A stretch of DNA of 64,000 bases. It comes from Dromaius novaehollandiae (taxonomy: Eukaryota > Chordata > Aves > Casuariiformes > Dromaiidae). Location: the NCBI RefSeq assembly GCF_036370855.1, contig NC_088110.1, forward strand, positions 24,180,001 to 24,244,000. Direction: 5' to 3'. Position 1 is the stretch's first letter. The number at the start of each line of letters is the position of its first letter. The notes under the pieces were generated by a model. That model had not been told where the DNA came from. It ran no database searches and saw only the letters and a program-made list of their open reading frames with translations. A program made the position numbers and the translations under genes. Positions 27,659 to 40,745 of this stretch are shown here, piece by piece.

Positions 27659-30600
27659 ATGGAGCTGGAGGGATGCAAGGAGGCCGGGGGCTGCGCGGAG
27701 GCGGCGGGCGCGCCCGTCTTCACCCTGGAGGAGGTGGCGAGGCGGAACTGCAGCCGCGAGGCCTGGCTGGTCATCCACGGGCGGGTCTACGATGTCACCC
27801 GCTTCCTGGAGGAGGTGAGGCAGGGCGGGGGCGGAGTCCCGTCCCGTCCGGGAGCGGGGGGGGGGGGGGGGATGAGGGGAAGGGCAGGGCCTGGGGGGGT
27901 GAGGGGGGAGAGGAAGGGGCCTGGACGGGCTGGGGGGGGGGAGAGGGCCCGGGGGGGGCAAGGGGGGAGGGGAAGGGGTTGGGGGGGCTGAGGGGGGAGG
28001 GGAAGGGGCCGGAGGGGGATTGGGGGGGAAGGGAAGAGGCTGGGTGGCCTGTGGGGGGGCTGAAAGGAGCCGGGGGGGGTGAGGGAGGAGGGAGGGCTGG
28101 GGGGGGAGAGGAGGGGAGGCCCCCGGGGGGGGGGTCTGGGGGACAGAATCTCTTGGCTGTAGGGACAGAAACTGCTTTTAGACCCAATGCTCGTGACCTC
28201 TGTGCTCAAGACAGCTGAGAGCGGTATCGCCAGTGTTTGGCGCTACGGATAGAGTGGGAAGAAATGGTGATAAAGTTTCAAAGGATTTTTATCCCAGCTC
28301 AGAATAGCGTGCTGAAAATGGGTCTGAAACAGCTTTGAAAGAAGAACACCTCATTGAAAATGTGCATGTTCCTGCTTGCTACTTTTGCCTTTCTAAATTC
28401 AGCTTTGATTTTCCTCTAGGCATATATCATTAAAGCATGTCTTCTGTGTAGTCATAACATAACATACAACGATGAGGCTAATTTGGTGAGGTATAGAGGC
28501 TTATCAGATAGGAAGAGAGAAAGATAACATGGCAGCTTTTTTTGCAATGGTTTGGCACCTGGAAGTAGTGGCTTTCTGTTTAGCTTTCCAGTATTTATTT
28601 GTGAAGTTGGACACGATCCGTTTTGTTGCTTGGATCCAGTATCATAATACTTCATTCAGAATCTGACTTACACTTTGAGATTTCTCCCCAACTTTTTTTC
28701 TAAGGGAACTTCTAGGACATTTCAGTGTGCAATTTGACATTTGGTGGCTTGAATTGGTCTTTGCTGTAGTCAGCTTTGCACTGTTTGCAACTTTTGCAGT
28801 AAAAAAATCCTGCTTTTTCTTTATAGGACCATAAATTAATCCTGGCTTCTAGGTCCTTTGCTCACCTGTGTCTACTGTTGATACTCCAGCATTGTTTACA
28901 GATGCGTCTTTGACAGGTGCAGGGTCTGAAAAACAGCCTGCTGAGCAAATGTCGTTCTTGGGTGTTTATAAGACACCGCTTGACAGAGATCCTAGACACC
29001 CAGTGCACTGAAAAGCTTGAAATGAATGTCTGTGGGACAGTGGGATGGTGCCTTGTGGAAGTCTGGCTTTGGTGCTGTACAGCAGTAGTGGAATGAAGAA
29101 ACATCGGCTCATATTCAGCTGTTCGTTTTACAGGAGAGCCCATAGATGTGGCTGAGGTGAGGGAGCAGTTGTTCATTTCATCGGATACATCTACAATAGG
29201 ACACAAACTGCTCTGTAAAGGCTCCTAAGCAGGGTGGGAAAGAGAAGGCAATCTTGTTGGGTGTTACTCTAGCTCAAGAAGCTGTTAAATGTGGAGCTAC
29301 AAGTTGAGTTAAGGTAGTCAGGTTCTTAGCCTTGCGTCTCTTCACAGGGCCAGGAGTTTTCAAGCTGGCACGTGGGGACTGTTTGAGCTGCTGATTGCCG
29401 CCTCTTGCACGCGTGTCCCCTCTGATGCTTGCGCTCCCTTGCATCAGGCCAGATCTGTAATCTGGGCACCTGACAAATTCCTGAAAGAGTGCAGCGGAAT
29501 GCAAAGCTGCGGGCCGAGTTAGCTCTCTTGACCAAATGAAACAGACAGGTTGGCACGTGTGTTTTAAAGAACGTCTCTTAGTCCACTCGTTTCTGAAATC
29601 CTTCAGGTTTGCCTACATCTAAACATCTGAGCTGGTTAGAGCCAGGTTCAAAACAAACAAACAGTGTTTCTTCACACAGTAGGGAACAGACTTGTGGAAC
29701 TCCTTGCCGAAGGCTATTGTGGGTGCAAGAAATTTACAGGGATTCGGAGGAAGAAAGGACAAGAACCTGGAAAAGCAATTCACTGTTGGTTACTAAGTGG
29801 CAAAACAGCGGGGGCTTAGGAAGAGCCAAAACCAGCTGGAGGCCGGGAAGTGCTTGGAGAAAGTACATGCCTTGTCCTACACTTGCCTCAGAGTTCAATT
29901 ATGGTTGCTGCTTATCGCTTTTCAGACTTACTGTTAGAAAAATATTTTCAAGATATTTACCCCCAGGCCCATAGAGTGAATGACCCTGTGTTTTGGAGCG
30001 TGGACTGAGTCCGTAGTAGTCAGTTGTCATCTCGGTGTTCTCAGTGTGAGTAGAGGCATCTGGGACGTGCTCCCTGGGACACTCTCAGCATTCCTCAGAT
30101 ATCTTTTTATAAATGAGTCCAGAAAAACGTTTCGCTCCACCACGGCGAGTGAGGTGATGAATAGCAGGTTTAGCAGTGATCTGAATGTTATCTTGCAGTG
30201 GTATTTGGCATTGCCCTTCCCAAGCCCTTTGTCCCATTTGCCTTGTTGTAACATGAAAAAGATCTACTTGGATTAGGGAAGGAAAGAGGAGTATGGCCAC
30301 TCTTTTAACTGTGGCAGAATGGCTAGCACAACATCTCTCTGTTGTGCACAGCCCTCACTGACATAGTGAAACTTGTAAATGTAGATCAGGCTCTAATTTA
30401 TTGGCAAAAGTACACTTTATTACCCACTGTAATCAGTCCGATGACAGGGAAACAACGTGTAGATGCTGAGAAGCAGAAATGCTTGTCTTGTTTAGAAGTT
30501 ACTGTTGTGTCTGATAAATTGTTTTGCGTTAGAGCTCTCAACTGCTCTAGCTGCAGATGTCAGAGTTTCAGTGTATGATATTTCCTCTTGATCCTGTGTA

Positions 30601-33600
30601 ATCACTGAAGCAGTGTCTAATTGTTGCCCTTTCTGGCCCTTGGCCATAGATTATTTGTACAGGATTGCTGAATTCCACTGAAGTGTTATCTCAGAGTGAT
30701 TGCATAATCTCTAAGAAGCCTCAATGCTAAAATATTGTTGAATTTTGCTTTGTGATTCCTGCAAACGAAGTACAGCGGGTCATCCATTATTTAGCCAATT
30801 CAGAATCTGTTTGTTGGTTGCAATATAGATCAATTTAAACTTCTAATTTATGTTATTTGTTCTGTAACAGAAGCAACAACTAAGACACATTTATCATCTA
30901 GCAAAAGCCTACTGAATTATAAGAACATGAACAAAATGCAGGAGATGTGCAAAGACAGCATCTAAAATTTCATAGGTGTTTCCAAGAGATTTGGAATCTC
31001 TCTTGTGCTTCAGAAAGCCTGTAAGTGCTTAAAATGGAGTGGGATTATTACCATAAAGCTATCTCAGATTTGAAATTCTCTAATTTCCTTCCAAATCTAG
31101 GTAAACCAGAACACCAATGTGCATGATACAAAGTACTCCTGAACTGCAGTTGTCTAGAAAAGCAAATGTAGACTGTGGCTAGAGCAAAAAGGGGTAGCTC
31201 CTCAGGCAGGTGTGAATGGTAGGTGAGGAAGTCGAAGGGCAGATGTACCTCTCTGACAGGCTCTCTGAGGTATGGTGCTGCCCACTGCTCACACTTACAC
31301 CCCCGCCACAGCAATATTATAATCGGTGGCTTTTAATTTGGGCATAATCTGTGATGTACTTATTCTTACAGGCATTCCTGTGATAGAGGGATGTGTTTTA
31401 TCTCTGTTTTACATAAGACTGGAAGAGTTCAGAGATGCATGTTTCTTCAGTGTACCCTTTTATAGGTTATCTGAGTTCTGCAGCCACCAGGGCTTCATGT
31501 CCTGGCATGTGTTTATCTTACCTGTGATAAGTGTGACCAGAAATCTGTTTGAATGAGTTTCCATGTGGAAAGAGTCTAGGTTGTGACCACTACAGCCCAA
31601 ATTTGTCAGTCAGTTACAAGAGAAGGAAATACACATTTCACAAGAAAAGGAAATAGACATTTATTAATAGCTTCTCTTTTAAAATTATATTGTGCTAACA
31701 GAAAGCTACATGCCTTCCAGGAAAGTATAAGGCTAAGGTAGGGTCTATGCTCTGAAGACCTGGTAGTTAAGAGCCTTATCATTGAGATAAACGTAGAGAG
31801 GGAAAACTTAAGGGAAGTGTCAGACGGTTACCTCCTTGCTGCATGAGCCGTAAGAAATCTGTGCTTAATTCCTACATACTCTGATGTATCTGAAACATGG
31901 ACTCTCTGAGGGAGAAGGGGGGATATCAAAGACCTATTCTTGCTCATGCTGGCTTGTTCCAGCTCTGCAGAGTTCTTCTTGGATAAACCCATCCCCTGTC
32001 TTACAACAAGCTTTGATGAGCAGCATTTGTCTAGGTGGTTCCTTGTCCGTTTTTTTTCTGGCCTCCTGTACTACTGGCACGTTATTGCTGCACAGTAATA
32101 CTTCTTTCTGTCATGGCTTATTGGAGGCTAGGAATAAAAGCTTCTGCATTTCTCCTCAACCTGATGTTTTATCTGATCCAGCAATCTAATTAGTCTTAGA
32201 GCTTAGGGTCACTTCTGAGCTTATTTGTAGTTTATGGTGAGTGTGTAACAGCAGTTGTCAGCCACGCGTGTGCAGACTGGCGCTTGGGCTTTGTGAAATG
32301 GTGACTCTAGGCGCTCAGCTCCCGTGGTGGGTTTCTGTGTTGCGCTGTTGGTGCCTTCCTTTCAGCGGTACCTTCTGCCCTGCTGCTGCTGCTTGCTTAC
32401 TCCTCACTCCTAAAGGCTGCCCAGAGCAGGGCATCTTCTGAGGTCTCGTGAATAAAGACCTTGCTGTCTGAGCACACAACATGAACTGTATGGGCTGCTC
32501 CTAAAGGCTCATTATGGGGAGAGTCATCAAGAGCAAACTTTTTTTTACTTGCCACTTTAAAGCATCAGTGACATGTTTAAAGTGAGCTTGGAGTGAATTT
32601 GGGGTTATACAGCTCCCTAATTCTGCTGTTCTTTGCTGCCTTGTGGGACCCAGTTTGGAAAAAATAATGTAGAGAAGTTGATTCAAACAACACACTAAAA
32701 TGATCCTTTCAAGAGCATCTGCTGTAGCTCTAAGTGTTGCAGAGAATGAGTAAGTCTTGGGTTTTACTCCCCCTTAGATCTCCCGACGGGACAAGGGCAG
32801 GCGAATGCTCTTCCTGCGCTCGCTGGGTCAGGGACTCTGCAGAGCGGCTTGTATTAGCGATGGTGGTTGTGGCTTTCCTTTCCAAGTGAGAGTGTTCTTC
32901 CCATAAAACTCCCTGCTTTCTCCACTCAGTGGCATTGGTCATATCCTTCCAGAACTGGTGCTACGAGACTGTTGTTGCTGTCAGTGTGTACTTCATTTAT
33001 TGTGCATGTTCCTGACTCCAGTGACGAGGAGATTCCAGTTACGCTCCTGTCGTTGTGGAAGGCTTGCGAGGAGGGGCTGCTGGGCCCACCTCTGCTGGAT
33101 CTCGTTTGCTTCTGTCTGCTTCTTTCTGGAATGGACAAACCTTCATTTCAGCCATTATTTCCTCTGGAAATACAGGTTTTTTTCTGAGTCCGTAATGCTT
33201 CTTGCAGTTTTTGTGTTTTCCTGCAGGAGCTGTAGTTTGGGGAAGTTCTGTGGTGGAGTAAATGACTTCTTGTATAAATAGTCTCTTTTTACATTTGCTC
33301 AGGTATGACAAGGTAAGAGCTGTCTGGCTGCAGATGTAGGTGTCTAGAGTAGGGAGTCCTTTCAGAAATACGACATGCCAAAAATATTGAAGAGGTTTTC
33401 TTCTTCTTTTCTTTTCTTTTTTTTTTTTTTTTTTTGACTTGGAGATTATAGTGAAGAACAGATGTGCACGAATAGAGGTTTTTTTTCTCTTACTTGTGGA
33501 TTTAGCGAGTGCATAGAAAGGCTTCAGACCCAAACATGTAAGGAGAAGTAAACTTTACCATTCTTTTCTCTTATACTTACTTTACCATTTTTCTTCTCTT

Positions 33601-36600
33601 GTACATGCAAAGACAGGCTGTTACCGAAAGCCAACACACACTCCATTTTCCCTGTTTTTGAGGGATTTTGCCTTTTGTTTTAGGGTTGATGATGAGGAAA
33701 ATAAGGTTAATTCTTTAAAATCTTAGTTCTGGTATTTTTCCATTTGAAATGAGATTTCTGGTGAGCCATTCCTAAGGAGTCTTTGAAGGCTTAAAGTAAA
33801 TAGTACTACAGAGAGGTGGTCTAAAGGGTGGTCTTGCTCCAGCCTGTGTGCTCCTGTCCGCTCCTTCGTGTGAGCAGACATATGCGTTTGGCTCTGCAGT
33901 GAGCTGGTTCACGGAGCTCCTGTCTGGCTACCCTGGCAGGCAATCAGTTCCTTTTCTCTTCTGCAGGGTTGGTTTTCTGCTAGCGTAGTCCCTGCTCTGA
34001 CTCCCTCTGAGATCAAATAAGTATGAGCGTTGGGGCATGAGAAACGGCAGCAGGACGCAGAAGGAGCAGAGTGGAGCCTGCCTTGCCAGCAGCTACTCAT
34101 TAGATTGCCGTAGCTGTAAAACCAAACCGTGTCCTAGGACTGCGGACTTTGCCCTTCGTGGCTGCTGAGAAAGCTCCACATTGGTGGTTTTCTTACATAC
34201 TTGGCCAACGAAGGGATTTATTCAGAATAAAAAGCTCTGGTATGAGGACTGCAGAATTGGCCACAACAACTCACTGGAGTAAACAACTGGACTGGTTTTG
34301 TGTCCGTAACTGAGTATGTTTGGTATGAGGTGTGATATCCAAGGGGGAATATCTAGACTTTTGGCAGCAAAAACAGACAGTCTGAAGGAAGAGGGGCATT
34401 GACAACTGTTCTATGTCTGTGTGAAGAAAAAGCGTATTGCAGAGAGAAACAGGTGTTTCAGTCCTTTGATCTGAAATTTAGTCTAACGTCTCTTCTCCTG
34501 TTCCAGACTTGTAGGTTGCAGGGGTATTTTCAGGCAGCTGTGAACAAGTCTCATCTTCTCAATTAGTGAGTTTAGGTGCCTGATGCTCTAGAAAACTGGG
34601 TTAGTCGCTGTGTGTGTATTCAGAATCCTGATCTCTTTATTGGTTTAACTGGATTAGCTGATAGTTTAAACCGAACTATTTGTTCACACACACACGCACA
34701 CGCTGTAAAGAGATTGTACTTTGCTGGCCTTGTGGTTAGTGCTTTCCATTGCCAGATCTGTTCCTGGAATTAGGGTATTGACAGTGCTAGAGAGGAGCCC
34801 AACCCATCAAGGAAAACAGAATTGCATCAGAGTCTTTTGTCAGTTTATACCACTCAGGCTGTTTCTGACACATCAGATGCCTCTGTTTGACATTAGGGTT
34901 GTGGTCTGACATGTCTGTGACTGTGTGCAGAGAGGTTGGGCACTTCAATCTTCGGCAGGGTTTATTGTGTGATGTTGTCTTGGAGCATCGGTGGTGACCT
35001 GGAAGGGTTAGGAGAGAGGTGCTTTTTTTTTGCGTCTAGCCCTTTGCTCACCTGAAGTCTTCTTTTCCAGCATCCAGGTGGAGAAGAGGTTTTGCTCGAA
35101 CAGGCTGGTAGAGATGCCACAGAGAGCTTTGAAGATGTTGGGCATTCCACGGATGCCCGGGAAATGCTCAAGCAGTACTACATAGGAGAGATCCACCCGG
35201 TAAGGACCAGTTGGGCATGACAGTCTTCTTTCAAACACTGTAAAAGTCTGACCCTCCTTTATGTAACCCAGCAAACAAATACACCAAGATGTGCCTTGCA
35301 AGATAAGTTAGGTTTTTGTACAGTCTGTGTATCATCCAGGACCTCTGTTGAGGAAACAAAACAGAATGAGTCTTCTCTTTCCACCATTCAGAACTGATTT
35401 CTGACTACAGTTAAATAAGTATCACTTAAAGAAGCTAATCTAATCAGTTCCCTGCTTAGCTGGTGGTACCATAACTTCCCCTTGCCTTGTAGTTTAGAGT
35501 TCAGGAGGGTGAGAGTTCACAGGGCCAAAGCACGAACACCAGCTTCCTGCCTGCTACAGAGCTAGTGCCTTTGGGTGCTGAAGGTATAATTGGTTTGAAA
35601 ACTGGAGTTAAGGCAATTGCAGATATGAGGAGGACTGTGTACAGAACAATTCCTTCATGATGACTACAGGCTTCTCTTAAAGTCAGTGCTTTTTTTTGCT
35701 TTTTTTTTTTCCTTTGACAGCATGACCGTAAAAATGAAGGTTCTAAGGTAAGCTATTACTGTTTTACTTTTCCATTTTAATTTAATGCTGAGAAAATTAT
35801 ACTATGTTAAATTAGTATATATTCTATATTTTTCCCTGTAGTATTTTTTTTTCTTAATGGCTTTGGGGTTTGCCCTAAATGGAAAATATTGTGCAAAGCA
35901 TTAATTAAACAGTTTGAAGACACCTAGAAAGAGTTCTACTTACACAGGAGAATTACTTTAATCTTGTAGACTGATGCTTTTGGGGCAGGGGTGCTCCATT
36001 CAGTGCCAGTCATAGCAGGGCTCTCAAAATGGGGATGAAGAGATAGAAAGAGCTGCCTAAGCGTTCTCTTGTATTGCCTGTATGCTTGGTTGCTTGGTCC
36101 TTTGCTTCTGGGCTTTCAAAGCATTCTTGCCTGGAACTGGAATTCTTTGTCAAGCCATCTACAAAAGATCCCCCTTGTAATTGTAATAGATGAAGTATTA
36201 TACTTAATTTTTCTGTTGCAAGCTCTAATGTAATATTGCTGTGGGTAGCTAAACAGCTCCTCTTTTTCATATGGAGTGAGCTGCACTGAACTGGTGGGAA
36301 GAGATGATTATATTTAAAGTGCTGTAAATTTAGCCACTAAACAGAAATTTAAATTTTTAAAATAGGTAAATTTGCCAGAAGCTATAGATTTCCTTTGCTG
36401 ACAACAATTTAAACTTATCTGGATTCTTTTTTCATACCCAGTATATGAAACACATATACTAAGTTTGTGAGACTTAGACATGCCAAATGTTGCATGTTAG
36501 AGGAATTCTCTTTTTTAAAACTACAAAATTCGTTCCCATGGGGCAGGGCATGGCCTCACTAATTTTATGTTTACTGGAGGAAAGCTGGAGCTCTCTCTTT

Positions 36601-39600
36601 TGCTAGGTGCATGTTCAGACATACAACTCCTCTGTGGATGGCTGTTTTTCCTGCTTACTACTAAGTTATACTGTTTTTTGGGTGGCCAAGTTTACACAGC
36701 TCTTATGTGGAGCTAGGGCAAGCTAAGGGAGAAATGTTGTGTTGTCAAACCTAACTTTGAACCAGATGTTTTACAATCACTAGGCTTCTGAGTTTAAGTT
36801 TTTTGCTCTAACAAATTCCATGAGCCTCAACTAACCTTGGTTGTTCTAGCCAAGGAGGAATAGACATTGCTTCCTCTACACCAGTGTTGCCCAGTGTGGG
36901 CTGTGACTCTATGTGAAGTTAGAAGAAATACAAGCGGTGCTGGAAGCAAGATATAAATTGTTTATGCTGATTTGGAGGCTGCAGGTCTGACAGAAGAGAT
37001 GCTGTACTGCTGCTATAAATTCTTGTCAAAGCAGTAGGAGGAGCTGGGTTAATTACATGGAAATCCATTGTGTACTCCCTGCGAGGCACTGCGCGCTGTG
37101 CCTCACTGCCTGTGGCTCAGAAAATGAAGGAAGAAGTTGAGTCACGCTTTTTTTTTTTTTTTTTTTTCCTGTGGAGCTTGTGGCTTTATGTTTACACAAA
37201 CTACAGTAACGAATAAATCTGCCAAGCAAATTATTCCTTTGTTTTTGCTCAGGAGCTCAGCAGGCACTTCAGTGTGAAATTGGAAGTGTTTTTTGTGCCC
37301 TCTCTCCCCTGCCATCAGTGATGTTATTTCCACACCTTGAGCCACAGACTTTTTTTTTTTTAATAACTCGCTGTGTCCTGATCACTGGGCTGTTAGTGTT
37401 GTTACATTCAAGCCAGCAGACATGCACAGCCACCATGGGGTTGGCTGTAAAACAAGAATTCTCTGTTAACTGCCTGAGAAATCACTGGTGTTGCTTAAAA
37501 CTCAGGTACTCCTGGATCAGAATGGGACACAGTGTTGCAAAAATGCCTTTGAAATGGATGGGGATGGGGAAATGGTAATAAATAGAATCCCATTTGGGAG
37601 GTAAACATGTGTCTTGCAGCTGGCTTCTCTTCTTGGTTGGCTTGAAGGCTTGGACCAGAGACAGCTCTGCCTTCAACAACGCTTTCATTAGATGTTGTTC
37701 GAAGCAGGGCCACTTGCAGAGTACCAGGAATCAGTAAGGAAACTGTCAACAGAGAGAGCAGCAACTGAAGCCCTTGGGAATGTTTGTTTGTTTTAGTTAG
37801 CTATAGAAAGAGTAGCTCAGGCTAGGTAAAACCTACTCTTAGTTATAAAGTGGAGCTGCATGATTATGCATATATTTATCTTTCAGTTTATTATTTGATT
37901 CAACTCTATTTCACAAATGGAATCACAGGCCTGAAGTATGCATAGAAATAAGTATTAATCTGAATAGCTCTCTTGGATATAAGAGTTAAACATTTTTGCA
38001 AATTACTTTTTTGTTTAGATCTATTTAAAAAATATGAATTATAATACTGTCTAAGGAAAGACAGGGGAGCACCAGGATAAGTGGCAGATTAACCTTATTA
38101 AATCTCTGATGTTTACTGGTGAACAGGAAAATTGATTTCTCTTCTATTGTTATCAGAATTTGCAAAAGCCTCTAAGGAGAAAGTCCAGTGACTTATTAAC
38201 AGCTAAGATCTGCTTTTTTTCCATATTAACAGCTAAGAGCTGCTTTTTCAATGTGCAAAATCAGTTTTAAATTATATTTTGGCCTATTTTTAAAAATGAT
38301 ACCAAGAGATAGCAGTCAATAGTGCAAGAAAAATGGGGGAGGGCACAAAAACAAATGCTGTACATATACACTCTTGTAATTCAGCTCAAAGGTGACTCCC
38401 CCCAGGTAAGTGTCAATGTTTAGCATCCACTGAATGTATTATGGCAGACAGGAAAGCAGTGAGACCCTCAGGAGTGGAGATAATACTGTTTAGGATGGGC
38501 AGGAAAGTGATTTTGGGCAGGTAGATATTGATTAGACTGGAGAGCAGTAACGTTGCATCAGCCAGGCCATAGAGCAAGAGGACGTGCAGTAGTCAACACA
38601 GTTGATGAAAGCCTCAGTGAGAATTTCAGGTGACTAGACAGAAGTGGTTATCCTCAAATCCTCAAAACTTTATGAAAGAAGAAATATTGAACTTTGGAAA
38701 CCGTTTGTATGCAAGGGAGGAGCAGAAGAGAACCTTGAGGTTATATGCTTGAGTGATCAGACAGTAGCATAGAAAATGGGGAAGTGGACACAGCTTTGGA
38801 GAAGGGATCATGGGGAAAGGGTTGTCCATACTAAGCAGAGGGAGTCTGCAAGTTCTCACTTGCAGCATATAAAATGAAGAGACAGGTTTGAGAGGTGATG
38901 AGCAAGGCCTGCTTTCATTTGAAAGAGGTGTAGCTTCCAGCATGAGGTTGAGGACTGGGCGGGAGGAATTGGATTGATGGAAAGAATGCAGAGGTAGGGA
39001 AGAAGGCAAGCATCCCCATGAAGCATCCCCACAAAAGACAGGGTGTTTGAGGAAAAAAGGGGAGCGTTATTTTTCCTCTGTTTCTGTAATCAGATGTTCA
39101 GTCTTGTAGTTTTATTAGCATATGTTTAATGTTTCTTTTTTTTCCCTGCTCACTCCCTTCCCTTTGCTTCTTCAGGACCCAAATGTGACATCCTCAGGCC
39201 AAGCAAGGTATAGTATCTTCTTAAAATAAGAGATTGAGGGGTAGGGACTTGCCATTTGTAGAACTACGTATTAATTCTAATGTACAGGGAAAAAAAACCC
39301 TCAGCAATATTACTGCACTGGCCTTCCAGCAAGCAGATGGTCCGAAATAAGTTGCCAGACTGAGCGCACTGAGTTATCTGCTAGAGCCTACACCTCCCCT
39401 GTTGGAGATGGAGGCACAGCCGGGGGTGAGAAGTCCCCTGCTCCACGCTGGGCAGAACAGGCAGCCCGGAAACCCTGGTATTTTGCAGCTTGCAATTTCT
39501 GGCCCATGTGTTCATCCCACATGACTGTGGCTGCAGTCCCTTTGCGCTACAGTGGCTATTTGGGTGGTGACTGCAGATCACTGCAAGCCAGGGGCTGGTG

Positions 39601-40304
39601 CAACAGAGCGATATGCATTTTTTGGAGGGTCTTTATAGCAACCAGCCCAGTTCAGCTGAAATTTCAGCAGTGCTTACAACCAGAGTAGGGCTCTGGTCTT
39701 TCGTAGCTGATGCAGAACTTTTTTGCTAAGGAGGCTGCTGAAGGTGAGTTCCTACCACTGCCTGTGGCTTCTGGTTTATGAGCGAAGAAGATTTATTGTG
39801 GGATAGCTGTAGCAATTTCTATCCTTGAGTCAACTCAGCTGTTTGTATAGCACAAATTACAGCCTGGCTTATTTAAGAAAAGAAAAACAACCAAAAACAA
39901 AAAACAGATTGGTTTCTGTATGTGCCAGGCTGGAAACTTCAGCAGTTCAGCTGCTGTTTTATAAGCAACTAAGCCATCCTTGCAGTGGTAGGGGCCGTGC
40001 TCAGGGGCCGGGCAGACCACTGAGTGGGAGGACTGCTAGAGCTGTCTGAGGCCTATGGGCTTGGTCTCTTAGCTGATGAGACAGCTCCTGAGAGTTTCCT
40101 AGATCGAAACAGACGTGTAGTAAGTGTCAAACATCTTGAATAAATTATTAACTTGATACTTTCTTCTGTTTTATGTTGTGTGTGGGTTTTTTGTCTTTGT
40201 TTTCTCCCTGTAGTTTCTGGTCAACATGGCTAATCCCCATCTTCGGAGCGCTGGTCATAGGTTTAATGTATCGGTATTACATGTTGGATGGGAGATCCTC
40301 TTGA
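27659..40304 (+). CDS. CYB5B: Cytochrome b5 type B, outer mitochondrial membrane
   Basis: CYB5B is a tail-anchored haem protein that passes electrons on the outer mitochondrial membrane, for example to the amidoxime-reducing component. Five exons: 27659-27814, 35071-35199, 35721-35747, 39176-39207 and 40214-40304 (TGA), giving 435 bases and 144 aa (human about 150). The two haem-ligand histidines are His53 in HPGG, which opens exon 2, and His77 in DVGHSTDA. Exons 3 and 4 are microexons of 27 and 32 bases encoding a hydrophilic linker. The membrane anchor is [20 protein letters not shown] (118-137), followed by a short MLDGRSS tail. Basic residues next to the anchor fit mitochondrial rather than ER targeting. 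The ATG at 27659 is the first in frame in the island. Intron 1 is 7.3 kb. Confidence 0.96.
27859..28140 (+). repeat. G-run minisatellite at the start of CYB5B intron 1
   Basis: About 280 bases made mainly of G runs of 3 to 15, with loosely repeated units containing GGGGGGAGGGGAAGGGG (clear copies near 27903, 27961, 27990 and 28021). The G-rich strand is the sense strand, so both DNA and pre-mRNA could form many G-quadruplexes. It begins 45 bases after the exon 1 donor. Confidence 0.85.
29640..29940 (+). mobile_element. Old CR1/L3-type LINE 3' fragment
   Basis: AAAACAAACAAACAG, TTTCTTCACACAGTAGGG, CTTGTGGAACTCCTTGCC and a following AAGAAATTTACAGGGATTC match the 3' region of an ancient CR1 line also common in turtles. 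Similarity fades after about 29860. It lies in CYB5B intron 1 in gene orientation. Confidence 0.7.
33413..33435. repeat. Poly-T tract with pyrimidine lead
   Basis: A long T run preceded by TTCTTCTTTTCTTTTC in CYB5B intron 1. No retroelement consensus was recognised on either side. Confidence 0.8.
37148..37168. repeat. Poly-T tract in CYB5B intron 3
   Basis: About 19 T on the plus strand. No transposed sequence was recognised beside it. Confidence 0.8.
38195..38254. repeat. 30-bp tandem duplication
   Basis: ATTAACAGCTAAGATCTGCT begins at 38195 and a copy with one change begins at 38225, giving an exact 30-base offset. It lies in CYB5B intron 3, just left of a LINE relic. Confidence 0.85.
38420..39000 (-). 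mobile_element. Decayed L2/CR1-clade LINE (second copy)
   Basis: Same family and orientation as the relic at 24165-25270. On the minus strand the piece [16 protein letters not shown] matches the VTQARNLGVIFDSDLSL segment of the reverse transcriptase C-terminal part. The plus strand shows GTGCAGTAGTCAACACAGTTGATGA, split here as GTGCAGTAGTC and GATGAAAGCC, against the GTTGCAGTAATCGAG and GATGAGAGCC of the intact family. It is old and broken and lies in CYB5B intron 3. Confidence 0.65.
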
Positions 40305-40745
40305 ACTGCCCGTGCTGGAACCTTGGAAAGCCTGAAAGCGAGAGTGTGTGCATGCACCACGTGGAATTCTGGTTTCCATAACCTTTTATGCTTTGCTTTT
40401 AGCTTTGAGTCTGTAAAGTGATGTTGATATCCATGGACCAAGCTAATACCAAACTCTGTCTATCCCAGCTCTGGGACAAGCAGACCTTGTCTTACATTCC
40501 CTTCGCTCTGTGGCAGGGCAAGTGCAGCTTCCTGTTACTCCTTTACGTCTGTGTGTGGTCTCCCTCGCGTGTGCGTGCCCGCGCACGCCCTCGCGCTCTC
40601 TCTGTGCAGTAAAACACAGATAACCTTCTTCTTTCAATGCCTTTTTTGTTAAGCCAGACAGACAACATGAAACAGCTGCTAGTGAGCCTGTGGATTGCCT
40701 CAGTCTTTCACATAGCGTTGTAGGAAATAAACTGCAAGTTGTCTA
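40305..40745 (+). other. CYB5B: CYB5B 3' UTR with polyadenylation signal
   Basis: AATAAA at 40726-40731 is the first canonical signal after the stop codon, about 420 bases downstream. A pyrimidine- and CpG-rich patch with CGCGTGTGCGTG lies at 40566-40600. Longer forms using later signals cannot be excluded. Confidence 0.65.
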
